Shown here piece by piece: positions 44,155-54,488 of a stretch of DNA of 64,000 nucleotides. This DNA comes from Blastomussa wellsi (taxonomy: Eukaryota; Cnidaria; Anthozoa; Scleractinia; Plerogyridae), in contig OX393569.1 in assembly GCA_947652115.1 (NCBI GenBank), forward strand, positions 5,241,161-5,305,160, in the 5' to 3' direction. The notes below the pieces were generated by a model, which worked only from the letters and a program-made list of their open reading frames with translations, made no database searches and was not told where the DNA came from. The stretch's first letter is position 1; every line of letters begins with the position of its first letter. Position numbers and translations under genes: made by a program.

Positions 44155-47100
44155 TCACAGGTCTAGCCGTTGAGGTGGTTTCACTACTCGTCCTGAGCGT
44201 GTCACACACTCAGTTGTAGAGCGGTGAGCATTTGGAGGGCCTCCTTGGGTTGACACAGCTGTTGTTGATCTACAAGTAGTAGGCGTTGTAGGTTCAGCCG
44301 GTTGGTTCTCTGAGACAGGGGTAGAAACCCTTGGAGGCGTGTGGTTCACGGGCAGTGTTTTATCCCGAGGTACCATAGTTGGCCCGTCAGTGGGAAAGGC
44401 TGGTTGTGAACTGGTTGGGACTAGAGCGGACCGGTTACGTCGCAGAGTGCTCATCTCAGTCTTCACTAAGTAGGATCTTGGTTGTTTTGTGGCTCCCAAG
44501 ATCTGGCCTTCCCGGTTCTGGTCTCGCACCCAAACTTGCTGGCCAGTGGTCAATGATGGGAGGGCACGGGCTTGGTGTCGTTTGTCATGGTAGATCTGTT
44601 GTTTTGACCTGTATTCGTCCTCTCTCAGTTGCACTCTTTGCCGGTCAGTATCTTGCACATTTGGTTTGAGGATGCTAGGCATGGCAGGAACTTTAGTTCG
44701 TAGGCGGCGCCCCATGAGTAGCTCGCTGGGTGAAAAACCATTCTGCAATGGTGTGGATCGGTAAGCAAGGAGGGCTGGATATGGGTCTTCATTCTTGCGG
44801 AGCAGTGCTTTGACCGTGCGGACTGCCCTTTCGACTTCCCCATTGGCTTTTGGGTATTTTGGTGAGCTTGTCACATGAATAAAGTCGTACTCAGTGGTAA
44901 ACAGGCGAAATGCATCGGAGCTGAATTGCGGGCCATTATCTGATACAATAATGTCAGGTATGCCATGTGTAGAAAATAGTTCTTTTAGGACTGAAATGAC
45001 TCTGGAAGATGATTGGTCGTTTAGTCTCCTGATCTCGAACCACCTTGAGTAGTAATCAACAACAATCAAATAGACCTTTCCCGCAAGTTCAAAGAGGTCA
45101 GCAGCTAATCTCTCCCATGGTCGGGAAGGGAAAGAGCTTGACATGAGTGGTTCTGTGGGCTCAGGGCGATCTTTGGCGCAGGTGCTACAATTTGTCACCA
45201 TGTTTTCAATCTGCATAGGGAGCCCCGGCCACCATACCGATGCTCGTGCTCTAGCTCGGCACTTGGATATGCCTAGATGACCAGTATGAATGCATTCGAG
45301 TATCTCCGGTCTCATGGACTTAGGAATCACTAGGCGCTCGTCACAGAGAAGCAGGTCATCAACAATGCTGAAATGGGTTCTGTTTTCCCAGTAGGGGCGT
45401 AGCAAGGGTTGGTTTGGCATATACGCTGGCCATCCTTGGCTGCAGTAGTTCCTGATTTGCGCGCATTCTTCATCGGTGTTTTGGGCCTCTCGTATCTGTG
45501 ACAGGCGCTGTGTAGTTGCTGGAAGTGTGAACACTGTTTGGGCTGCGAAGCTTTCCACCTCCTCTACAAAGTGCTCATCCTTTTCTGTGGAACTTCCTAC
45601 GGGCGCACGGGAGAGGGCATCCGCTGTAAAGTGGTGTTTCCCCTTGACATAGTTGACAGTGACGCTGAATCTCATCAACCGAAGGCGAAACCGCTGGATA
45701 CGGGGTGGGGTCTTGGACAGCTCAGTGGTGTTGAATAGAGTTTGAAGGGGCTTGTGGTCAGTCTCTAGGACAAAACTCATGCCCACAACATATTCACTGA
45801 ATTTCTCACATGCCCAGACTCCTGCTAGTGCCTCTTTCTCTATAACAGCATAGCGTTTTTCAGCATCACTGAGTGATCGCGATGCATAGCTAATGGGTCT
45901 ACGGGTCCCATCATCTTGTACCTGAAGGAGAACTGCACCGATACCGTTTAGGGAGGCATCAGCTGCGATGATGGTTGGTCGACTGGGGTCATAACATGCT
46001 AAGATTTCGGCTGATGTAAGGGTTGCTTTAATCTGGTCAAAGGCTCTCTGCTGGGGGTCTGTCCATAGCCATGTAGTGTCTTTGCATAACAGCTGTCGCA
46101 GGGGCTCGCTCTTCTCAGCCAGCTGGGGGACAAACTTCCCCAAATGGTTAACCATCCCCATAAAGCGTTGCAAGTCCTTCACATTTTGGGGAGGTGGAAA
46201 CTCTGATATGGCTTTCGTCTTTGTTGGGTCAGCATGTATTCCCTGTTCATCGATGATGGAACCTAGGAATTTCACCGAGGTTTTGAAAAACTGGCATTTT
46301 TCAATGTTGAGGGTTATGCCAGCCTCTTGTAGACGATGCAATGTGGCTCTCACACGTCTGTCATGTTCTTCTTGGTTGGCTCCATGGACGAGAACATCGT
46401 CCATTTGGCATATTACTCCCTCGACGCCATTGAGAATTTCAGACATTGTACGTTGAAAAATCTCTGGGGCAGAACTAATCCCAAAAGGAAGGCGATTGAA
46501 ACAGTATCGACCAAATGGAGTAACAAATGTAGTCAGCAATTTTGACTCTTCATCGAGAGGGAGCTGCCAGAATCCGCTATTTGCGTCGAGTTTGGTGAAA
46601 TAGCGGCTTTTTCCCAGCTTGGCAAGGCTCTCATCGACTGATGGCATCGGATGTATTTCTCTCTGGACCGCCCTGTTTAACTGAGTTAGATCTACGCAGA
46701 GTCTGACATCGCCACTTGGTTTGGGAACTGGGACGAGACCAGAGCACCAGGCAGTCGGAGCGGTCACTGGTGAGATGACCCCCCGTTCAAGCATAGAGTC
46801 TAATTCTTGTTTAACCTTCGGCAGTAGTGGATAAGGGATCTTTCTTGGTGTGTAAATGCAAAAGGGCTTTGCATCGGGTTGTAGTGTTATGTGTACTTCT
46901 GTCTTCACCTTCCCCAGACCAGTGAATAGTGAGGGGAATTCAGTTTTGAAATCAGCATGTTGAGTAGTGACATCACCAATTTCTTCATCAGTACGGGAGA
47001 TTAGCCCTAATGCAACACAGGCATTTCTGCTTAGAAGTGGACAGGTCTGGTCTGGTACGACGTACACTGGTTCAGTGATCTTCCTACGGCGGTATGAGAG

Positions 47101-48189
47101 GTTGGCTTGAAACATGCCAATGACTGGGATCTGAATATTTCCAGGGCCTCGCAAGGTTTGTTTTGGTTTGACTAACTTCTGATCTTTAAGCCATGTGGTA
47201 TTCGCACCGATGACTGTGACTGCAGCACCAGTGTCCAGCTTGAAGCGAGTATTTTGGCCGTTAACCCCGAGTTGCGCAGTCCAACCGCCCCCTGTGGTCT
47301 GAATTTCTCCGAGAAACAGAACCTCGTCTCCCTCTTCCTGCTCTTCATCTTCTTCCAGTTCCCATACTTTCTTTGTTGGCAGTGCAGAGCTGCGACACAC
47401 AGTTTGAAAGTGTCCTTTTTTTTTGCATTTTTTACAGGTAGCATCTTTCGCAGGGCATGCTTGGCGGGAGTGTCTTTCGTGACCACACCATCCACAGCTT
47501 GGGGTAGGTTTGGAGTTTTCTTTGCTCGGTGGTTTTTTATTTCCTGACTTTCCTGGGTTAAGAAATTCGACCTGAACTGGTTTGTTGTCCCCACGGACGA
47601 TATCACGGTTTTGTGCTCTAGATTCTGCCTGGCGACTCATTTGAACGGCTTGTGTGAGTGTAAGAGTTCCTTTTGACTGAAGTCGATCGGAAAGTGAATC
47701 ATCAAGTACCCCCACTACGATTCGGTCACGAATCAAGTCATCCTTTAACTCACCGTAGTTGCAATTATCTGCTAATCTGTACAGATCCTGGATAAAAGTC
47801 TCGACAGATTCTCCTGGTTTCTGAGACCTTTTGTTAAAACGCGCTCTCTCCACGATTATGTTTCGACGTTCAGCAAAATAGTCGTTTAACGATTTCTTAA
47901 TCTCATCGAATGAGACAGTTCCTTCGTCTAGTCGGAGCGTTTGGAGAATATCATCGGCACTGTCACCCATTGCATAAAGGAGAGTACTGACCTGCTCAGT
48001 TTGTGGTTTGCTGTTTAGCCCTGACGCTACTCTGTACCGGTCGAATCGGCGAAGCCACTTTGGCCATGCATCTGCTGCTTGTGGACTGTTTGCCTCTTCG
48101 AATTTTCCGGGGAGAGGAATTTGTGTGGTCGTGTTGGCCTGATTAAGCGTCCCCGTGCCTGACGTGTTCTGTCCTTCGTCTGCTGACAT
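44155..48189 (-). CDS. gag-pol: Gypsy Gag-Pol polyprotein (intact, one frame)
   Basis: 1344 residues without stops or frameshifts. Gag capsid-like region ~40-190; two CCHC knuckles (C232-C245 and C252-C265); aspartic protease with DTG at 319-321; reverse transcriptase ~455-640 with KLDA (D535) and QMDD (595-598) in place of the common YxDD; RNase H with D744, E784, D811 and D857; integrase with a zinc-binding H/C set (HTGH near 968-971, C1001/C1004) and a D1031, D1084, E1120 triad (35-residue spacing). Gag and Pol share one frame, so no frameshift is needed. The ATG lies only 38 bp after the LTR. All catalytic residues are present, so the element looks competent. Confidence 0.96.
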   Translation of the reverse strand: MSADEGQNTSGTGTLNQANTTTQIPLPGKFEEANSPQAADAWPKWLRRFDRYRVASGLNSKPQTEQVSTLLYAMGDSADDILQTLRLDEGTVSFDEIKKSLNDYFAERRNIIVERARFNKRSQKPGESVETFIQDLYRLADNCNYGELKDDLIRDRIVVGVLDDSLSDRLQSKGTLTLTQAVQMSRQAESRAQNRDIVRGDNKPVQVEFLNPGKSGNKKPPSKENSKPTPSCGWCGHERHSRQACPAKDATCKKCKKKGHFQTVCRSSALPTKKVWELEEDEEQEEGDEVLFLGEIQTTGGGWTAQLGVNGQNTRFKLDTGAAVTVIGANTTWLKDQKLVKPKQTLRGPGNIQIPVIGMFQANLSYRRRKITEPVYVVPDQTCPLLSRNACVALGLISRTDEEIGDVTTQHADFKTEFPSLFTGLGKVKTEVHITLQPDAKPFCIYTPRKIPYPLLPKVKQELDSMLERGVISPVTAPTAWCSGLVPVPKPSGDVRLCVDLTQLNRAVQREIHPMPSVDESLAKLGKSRYFTKLDANSGFWQLPLDEESKLLTTFVTPFGRYCFNRLPFGISSAPEIFQRTMSEILNGVEGVICQMDDVLVHGANQEEHDRRVRATLHRLQEAGITLNIEKCQFFKTSVKFLGSIIDEQGIHADPTKTKAISEFPPPQNVKDLQRFMGMVNHLGKFVPQLAEKSEPLRQLLCKDTTWLWTDPQQRAFDQIKATLTSAEILACYDPSRPTIIAADASLNGIGAVLLQVQDDGTRRPISYASRSLSDAEKRYAVIEKEALAGVWACEKFSEYVVGMSFVLETDHKPLQTLFNTTELSKTPPRIQRFRLRLMRFSVTVNYVKGKHHFTADALSRAPVGSSTEKDEHFVEEVESFAAQTVFTLPATTQRLSQIREAQNTDEECAQIRNYCSQGWPAYMPNQPLLRPYWENRTHFSIVDDLLLCDERLVIPKSMRPEILECIHTGHLGISKCRARARASVWWPGLPMQIENMVTNCSTCAKDRPEPTEPLMSSSFPSRPWERLAADLFELAGKVYLIVVDYYSRWFEIRRLNDQSSSRVISVLKELFSTHGIPDIIVSDNGPQFSSDAFRLFTTEYDFIHVTSSPKYPKANGEVERAVRTVKALLRKNEDPYPALLAYRSTPLQNGFSPSELLMGRRLRTKVPAMPSILKPNVQDTDRQRVQLREDEYRSKQQIYHDKRHQARALPSLTTGQQVWVRDQNREGQILGATKQPRSYLVKTEMSTLRRNRSALVPTSSQPAFPTDGPTMVPRDKTLPVNHTPPRVSTPVSENQPAEPTTPTTCRSTTAVSTQGGPPNAHRSTTECVTRSGRVVKPPQRLDL

Positions 48190-48215
48190 TGTTTAACGTT
48201 GATTGTCTCTACTCG

Positions 48216-48227
48216 CCGCTGCCACCA
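48216..48227 (-). promoter_or_regulatory. Putative primer-binding site
   Basis: Minus strand TGGTGGCAGCGG starts at the base next to the 5' LTR. A TGG start is the rule for tRNA-primed elements. The tRNA is not identified; it differs from the usual initiator-Met match TGGTAGCAGAG. Confidence 0.65.
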
Positions 48228-48367
48228 TGTAATATTTAGGCTTCGAAGTTAAGATTTACTCCGCACACAGATGAAGTACATCCAAGATGGCCGAACATGC
48301 AAGCACATGGCCCCCAACATGCAACGGGGCCTTGCTAACTAGATGTTAATAAACAACTAATCCAACA
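48228..48367 (-). repeat. 5' LTR
   Basis: 140 bp, identical to 43907-44046. Followed on the right by the target duplication gtact. Confidence 0.95.
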
Positions 48368-48979
48368 GTACTGTTTTCCTGTTTTATTTCTATTGCTTAA
48401 CTCTCTAAATTGATTCTATTTGATTGAGCGAAAATCTTGAATTAAAGCTATAATTTATGCTAAATTTAATCTCGAACAGCAGGATACTGGAACACGATTA
48501 GCGACGCCGTTTCGCAGACGTCACTTTTCCGCTTTAGGAAATAGGAGACGGCTGCACGCAGGCCAAAGTAAAGTTAGCTGAGGACAAGCTGCAATGTAAC
48601 CATTCCACGAGACAAGGTCATGCGAATTCTAAGAGTTGGACCCAGGTATATTTGCCCTTCGAAAGGCGGCTAATTAAGAAGCTCCATCGTCAATCGCATG
48701 TCTCACCAGGGCCAAACGCATTGCGGCGGGTGGAAGGCACGTCTCTCTTGTCTCTTTAGAGTCCCACACCGACGGCAGAGTATTTCAATGTTCAAAACAT
48801 AAAATTGTTTAAAACAACTCTAAATATTCCGAAGGTGTACAGTACAATCTCGATTAACACATCCACTAACTGTTCACTATAAATGAAAGCTCAAAAGAGA
48901 GCACATTCGAAGGGCTTTCCATCATAAATATAATCGACAAGCTATCTATTCGAGCTCAACAATGTATTAAATATAATTT

Positions 48980-49055
48980 GGTTTTATCAACTGGGTTGAT
49001 AATGTCAATTGGCCACCGTAAAGAGATTCAAGAGCTGACGTTTCGAGCGTTAGCC
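48980..49055 (-). mobile_element. Short Penelope/hammerhead-like insertion (R3)
   Basis: Same 76-bp insertion at the same site as in R2. It was inherited by duplication rather than inserted twice. Confidence 0.45.
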
Positions 49056-49299
49056 CAATTTTGGTGATTTAGCGTTACTTTACCTGGAGCAATGTGTTTT
49101 TACCACTTCCACAGACCTTCTCAAGGTACTTGTACTTCGTGGAAAAGATTACGGCCCACACGTTACGGTCAACGCCTTGATCAGACCGATCTGCGGTCTG
49201 CAACTCAGGTACTGCACCGTTTGCAAGCTTGGCTTTCACTGGCTGATAAAAGCACCTGGTGTGTCGTGACTTTAGGGGTGTCTACAAAACGAAGACCTA

Positions 49300-49819
49300 A
49301 GGGGTGGACCATTTGATTTTTGATGAGGGGGTTGCAGGATTTTTAGACTGCTAGATATTTTTTTTTATTGCTCCAGCCCTGCAGGTTTTTTTTAATCCCC
49401 CTTTGAATCATAATATCCTTCTAGATCAGAGGGTTCACTTTAATAGGAAATGTAATTGGTAAATCATGCGTCGCGCTTGCACATGACAACTGTTACGGTG
49501 GGAATCTGAATGCATGAATATCTTTGAATCATAATATCCTTCTAGATCAGAGGGTTCACTTTAATAGGAAATCTAATTGGTAAATCATGCGTCGCGCTTG
49601 CAAAATACCAATTCATGCATCAAAAAATGTGATGCCCAGTCCTGTATCATGTGACTCACAGCTACTTTTTGGGGCTGTCACGCATCACGCAAAATCGTTT
49701 GCCACGCCCAGGTTAAGGCTGCTCGATTTTTTTAGAAGAAATTTTTTTTTAAACAGAAACATGTGCTCGATTGCACAACCCCCCCCCCCCCCCCATCAAA
49801 AATCAAATGGTCCACCCCT
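49300..49819. mobile_element. Poly-C/G MITE within R3
   Basis: Third unit copy of the aggggtggaccatttgattt element. The C run here is preceded by aaccc. Confidence 0.85.
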
Positions 49820-50892
49820 AAGACCGAAGTCCGAAGTCTGACTTTAGGGGTGTCTACAAAACGAAGACCGAAGACCGAAGTCCGAAGTCTGGTTCAAGGT
49901 AGAGGAGAATTTCAAAGTAACAAAGTCCGCTCTGTACAGTTTGCTGTATACTCAAGATCCCTCTGTATCAAGCAACCGATGCGTTGGAAAGCTACGGAAG
50001 TGACCCGCGGGGATTATTATGATCGAAAGATCTAAGACGAAATCTTACATGAAAGCGATTATAAATCTTTCAAGGCTGAGCTGCTAGTGAATAAGGAGTT
50101 CCAAACACTTGGAATAAACAGTGTGGAATCCTCGAAGGGCGAGTACTTTTGGATGAATCGCTTTCGTGATCGTGTACTAAAAGTTACTAAAGGAGTTGAC
50201 AGGCTGCCGTATATAACTCCTGCGGTTCCTAACATTTGTCTCAGATCAAACTCGTTTTCGAGCTATTTCGCTTTGTGTTTTTTTGAATGCTTGTTATATT
50301 CTGTGTAATTAGGGGGAACTTCAACTCAAACAGTACCGTCCGACTCAGTAATTTAGAAAATATCTAGCTGAGGTCACAGGTCTTCACCATTTCTTTAACC
50401 CTGTAAATTTGTTTTGACACTTGGCAGATCATGATATGTTTTGCTACTCACTGTCTTTGCTAGTACTGTTTTCCTGTTTTATTTCTATTGCTTAACTCTC
50501 TAAATTGATTCTATTTGATTGAGCGAAAATCTTGAATTAAAGCTATAATTTATGCTAAATTTAATCTCGAACAGCAGGATACTGGAACACGATTAGCGAC
50601 GCCGTTTCGCAGACGTCACTTTTCCGCTTTAGGAAATAGGAGACGGCTGCACGCAGGCTAAAGTAAAGTTAGCTGAGGACAAGCTGCAATGTAACCATTC
50701 CACGAGACAAGGTCATGCGAATTCTAAGAGTTGGACCCAGGTATATTTGCCCTTCGAAAGGCGGCTAATTAAGAAGCTCCATCGTCGATCGCATGTCTCA
50801 CCAGGGCCAAACGCATTGCGGCGGGTGGAAGGCACGTCTCTCTTGTCTCTTTAGAGTCCCACACCGACGGCAGAGTATTTCAATGTTCAAAA

Positions 50893-51700
50893 ATTTGCCT
50901 TCCACGTTTATGGCAGAACATCGCACTGCTCGTATTCCAAACTCTCCTCTCCAGATTGACGAGTTGACCCCTCCCTCCTGCTGCAATATGGCGACAAGCC
51001 TCTGACACAAACTGATTGCCGGCACAAGCAGCACGTGACAAAATATTTTGTGCGATCAAAATATTTTTGTGGATTTCACAAAGATTTTTGGATTGTAAAC
51101 TATTTTCGTATTCGCGAAAATTTATTTGTGGATTCAATAATTCTATAAAGATTTGTAATAGTTTTTTAGATTTGACAAACTTTCCAACAAGGATTTGCAA
51201 AAAATATTACGATTTGAAATATTTTTTTGGATTTGAAAAGTATTTTTGGATTGTCCCTTATCGGCTTCCGTAACTAACAGTTGTCGACAGCGACATTTTT
51301 GACCGGTTTCCCGTTTTTTCCCGTGTGTGGAAATCATTGGTTTATTTGTCGACAACTATTGCAACTGAGCATGCGTACTAAACGTTAGTTTCCAAGCTCT
51401 CGTTGGCCTGACTTAAGACATCGACAACTAACACCTCTGTGTGTGGAATGCTTGCATCGGACACAAATAGTTGTCGATAACATTTAGTTGTTGATAAAAA
51501 ATAGTTGACGACAACTAATCGTCTCGTCTGTGGAGGCCCTAAGACTTCTAAATCCCGATAGCCACAATTGGAAAGCAATACCATACTTTTTGGAGGATTA
51601 AATTTTCTGCTCAAATATAATTACAACATCAAATACTTATACCCAAAGCTACCACTTTTCTACGAGGATATGCTAACCGTGTTTTTCAGAAATAAAATCT
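50893..51700. other. Non-coding stretch right of the tandem array
   Basis: 51040-51255 is a degenerate repeat of tggatttg / aaatatttttgtgga motifs. 51280-51540 contains several ttgtcgacaac / gttgtcgata copies in both orientations, probably a decayed palindromic element. No gene is supported. Confidence 0.4.
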
Positions 51701-51710
51701 CTCCATAATT

Positions 51711-52310
51711 ATGAACAGGGACAAGAAACAATCCGTTTTTAATAACAAAGCTATTTTAATAGGAGGGAAGGCATTCTTTATTCGGGAATGGTTTTCCAAA
51801 GGAATCATTTCTATCCAAGATTTCTTTAATGAAGATGAACAACTTCTTTCCTTTCAAGAATTCCAAATGAAATATAACTGTAGGACTAATTTCCTAAATT
51901 TTTACCAGGTAATAAATGCCATTCCTAAAATATTATTAACTAGGGCACATAATCTGGATGTTCCTCCGAAAGAAAATTATTTAGGAAACTATACTAAGAT
52001 ACAATTAGCTGAAAATGTTGAAATTGATTTACAGAAAGCAAGGGCAAAAGATTTCAGACAAAAGGTAAACAAGTCTTTCTCTACTTGCCCAGCAAAATGG
52101 AGTAAATTCCGTTGAATGGGGACACTTCTTCAAGTTGGCAAACAAAATTTGTAGAGAGAATAAGGAGAAAGCATTCTATTTCAAATTCTTGCATATAATT
52201 ACATTCACGAAAAAAAATTATGCCGCTTTGGTTTCAAACAAGATAGTGATTGTTTGTATTGTGGTATTAAATGATGACTCCATCGAACACAGAGGGTCCT
52301 GAAAGGGGGG
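51711..52310 (+). pseudogene. 3' remnant of a LINE reverse transcriptase (L1/Tx1-like)
   Basis: The open part (51711-52115) matches the region after the polymerase in L1/Tx1-like ORF2 proteins: ILIGGKAFFIREWFSKGI, LSFQEFQMKYN, TNFLNFYQVINAIP. After a stop the homology continues in shifted frames to a Cys-knuckle-like stretch (RFGFKQDSDCLYCGIK) near 52215-52270. There is no upstream RT core, so the copy is 5'-truncated and frameshifted. Clade assignment is tentative. Confidence 0.65.
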
Positions 52311-52461
52311 GGGGGGGTACCAATCCCGTTTCCCAGCCCAATTTTTTTTCCAAATCCCACTTCATAATTAAGGCTTCAAAATACGGCACAACAAAGACGC
52401 AAAAATTTACGATGATTTGTGAAGATGTTCTGAAGGCAATAGGATTCTTTTAGACTGTAAT

Positions 52462-52487
52462 GATAAGATAAGATAAGATAAGATAAG
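52462..52487. repeat. (GATAA)5 microsatellite
   Basis: Five consecutive gataa units. They may represent the tail of the LINE remnant, since several LINE clades end in short tandem repeats. Confidence 0.8.
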
Positions 52488-53134
52488 AAACGTGTAAATG
52501 GGAAAGTTAACGTTATGGCACAATAAAATTATTGTTGGATGAGGTTTTTGTCATATCCGGCTTTGGATGATAACGTTTACTGAGTTCTTGATTATTCCGG
52601 ATACCACACAACACGAATGATCTAAAAATTGTTTTATTATACTTTACTGTCAAGAAATAACGAGATTTCGCGTTCCCACATAAAATAGGTCAAAATATTT
52701 TAACACTTATGCTAATTTCTTTTTGTCCTCTGGCTCCTGAATGTTTTTCTCCTCAAAGTAATTGTGGAACAGTTCCTGTCCTTCCTGGCCATGGGTAAAA
52801 GATATTTATCCCATTCCCGTTTTGGAATTTTTCCCCATTCCAAGTGACCACATCCCATTTTCCCAGTGCAAAAACAGGTCAATCCCAGTTCCCATTTTAC
52901 CCCTTCAGGACCCTCAACACACCTTTGTTAATTGCCAGTTCACCAAAGCGTCCCTGCGTAGAGTTGTCCAATGGTTCAATAACGTCAATTATGCTAATCT
53001 TCACCCGTCTGTTAAATAAATTGTATTCGGGTTGCTTCCTACCTCGAACTCTTCAACTGTAAACAAAGCTCTGTTAAACAAATTCAAATACACTCTGTTA
53101 CATATACGTTATTATATTTACATCAGTAAACTTC
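52488..53134. other. Non-coding stretch
   Basis: No gene. 52780-52920 contains repeated cccattcc/cccattttcc phrases (decayed low-complexity repeat). Confidence 0.35.
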
Positions 53135-53347
53135 TAGACTGTTCACAGCCGCTCTATTTTTTCAACGCAAAAGAACGCACGCGAACAAAAAACACAGCAA
53201 GCGAAGCGGTAGGGGGTGGGGGTGGTGAGCGAGCCGCCCCCTACCCCTTCGTGCCTCACGTTTTGCGCTGGAGTCCAGTTCTCTCGCGATTCATTCACCG
53301 CGTTCGTCGATCGAGGAAACATACGAAAATAATAAATTCACAATAGA
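53135..53347. mobile_element. MULE-type MITE, copy 2 (right end decayed)
   Basis: Starts tagactgttcacagccgctc as in copy 1 (6004-6247) and follows it through ggtagggggtgggggtgg and gcgttcgtcgatcgagg. The right terminus is degraded to attcacaatag. Confidence 0.75.
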
Positions 53348-53660
53348 TCAATAACTCTATCGGACTTCGTTAGAAAACTAAATACCAAATACAACGAAGA
53401 AAAGATAAGTTCAACTGTATATTTCGCTGGTTAATTAGAACTCGAAAGAACATCTTCATTTTGAAATGCCAACTGTTTCCCTTGCATATCATTGTAATCT
53501 CTATAGTCGCTATAAAGAAGCTATATGGAATGTACTGTTTTTGTTATAAATTAGTTTGTTTTCTTTCTTTTTTCTCGTGTATCTGATTGCTTGCAATGTG
53601 AATAAAGTATACCCCGGCCCTTAAAGCAATTAAAAACAAAAAGTGTGAAGGCACAAAAGT

Positions 53661-53876
53661 AGACTGCGAGCAAAATCCGTAACGAAAGCGAACATTTCCG
53701 CGCGCGATATTCTCGGATCGACGAAGCCGCGAGCCGCGAGTTGCGCGGGCGCCAATAGGAGTTTTTTTCTGGCGCCCGCGCAACTCGCGGCTTCGTCGAT
53801 CGCGAGAATATCGCGCGCTCAAATTTTCGCTTTCGTTACGGATTTTGGAGCAAAAATAGAGACTGCTCGCAGTCTA
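53661..53876. mobile_element. Long-TIR MITE with 10-bp target duplication
   Basis: Almost the whole element is an inverted repeat. ccgtaacgaaagcgaa / ttcgctttcgttacgg and gagttgcgcgggcgcca / tggcgcccgcgcaactc are examples. Exact 10-bp flanks gcacaaaagt at 53651-53660 and 53877-53886 suggest a Mutator-like origin. Confidence 0.85.
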
Positions 53877-53886
53877 GCACAAAAGT

Positions 53887-54488
53887 TTCCAGGTTTACCA
53901 TGCAAACGAGGACTGTGGTGAAAGTTGGTATTAAAAATGCGCCTAAGGACAGGGGGATAAAAACAATAATCCTGCAGGGCTCGAAAAAATCAAACGGTCC
54001 TCCCCTCAGGTGTTTTTGAAGGGTTGTCAGTTTCGATTAATTGTTCGACTTACGTCACCTGTTAGCTTCGGATTAGCATAACTGGTTGTTTGTGCGTCCA
54101 AACAGTGGTTTTATTCAAATAGCTTGACCCGGCGACATGGGTGTCTATAGAAAATTATCAGTATGCCACGTACAAACCAAACAAAATGGGAATGATTTCG
54201 CATCGCAATACTGTCGCTAAAGAAACCGTAATCGGTGTTTTTCCACGGACATTTGAACTGTACTGTCTGTACTGATGAACGCCGGGTCATGGAAATAGCA
54301 GTGTTTGTGCGGTATGATCATCATAATCAGTTGCAAGATGATTTAATCGTTTCAGAATTGGAAAGTGAGTGACTGGATCGCCGGCTGAGGTAGCGGATTT
54401 TATGCTTTCAGTGACTGGCTAGCCGAGTTTTTTCTTGTACGCACCGGTAGTAAAAGACCGGCAGATCACTGACGTGGAACCGTTTACA
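53887..54488 (+). other. Upstream region of the SLC7 gene
   Basis: 54 kb region with a fragment of the poly-C MITE end (aaaaaatcaaacggtcctcc then cctc, 53985-54007). No TATA box is evident. It presumably contains the promoter and 5' UTR of the transporter. Confidence 0.4.

Larger units (their letters stand above)
43907..48367 (-). mobile_element. Intact Ty3/Gypsy LTR retrotransposon
   Basis: 4461 bp on the minus strand. LTRs at 43907-44046 and 48228-48367 are 140 bp each, with TG...CA on the plus strand, and are identical on direct reading. The 5-bp target duplication gtact is at 43902-43906 and 48368-48372. R1 and R3 show the empty site. A single gag-pol frame, a PBS next to the 5' LTR and a polypurine tract next to the 3' LTR complete it. 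Very short LTRs and two CCHC knuckles suggest the Mag-like branch, which is an inference. Confidence 0.96.
42228..48794 (+). repeat. Tandem ~2-kb unit, copy R2, split by a Gypsy element
   Basis: Same sequence as R1 and R3, interrupted between agtact (43906) and gtactg (48368) by the retrotransposon. After removing the insert and one 5-bp duplication it is about 2.1 kb. Confidence 0.9.
48795..50892 (+). repeat. Tandem ~2.1-kb unit, copy R3
   Basis: Full unit from aaacataaaattgttt to ttcaatgttcaaaa, without the Gypsy insert. It shares the 76-bp insertion and the 37-bp segment with R2, so R2 and R3 are closest relatives. Confidence 0.9.

Noticed and set aside
50790..51000. Minus-strand exon candidate with CRRCGTLKRQERRAFH spanning the R3 edge
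   Set aside because: Its end phase does not match the 49084-49242 candidate exon, and part of it lies outside the repeated unit. No homology was recognised.
54435..54488. Upstream extension of the SLC7 frame
   Set aside because: No ATG exists in that part. The first in-frame ATG is at 54489.
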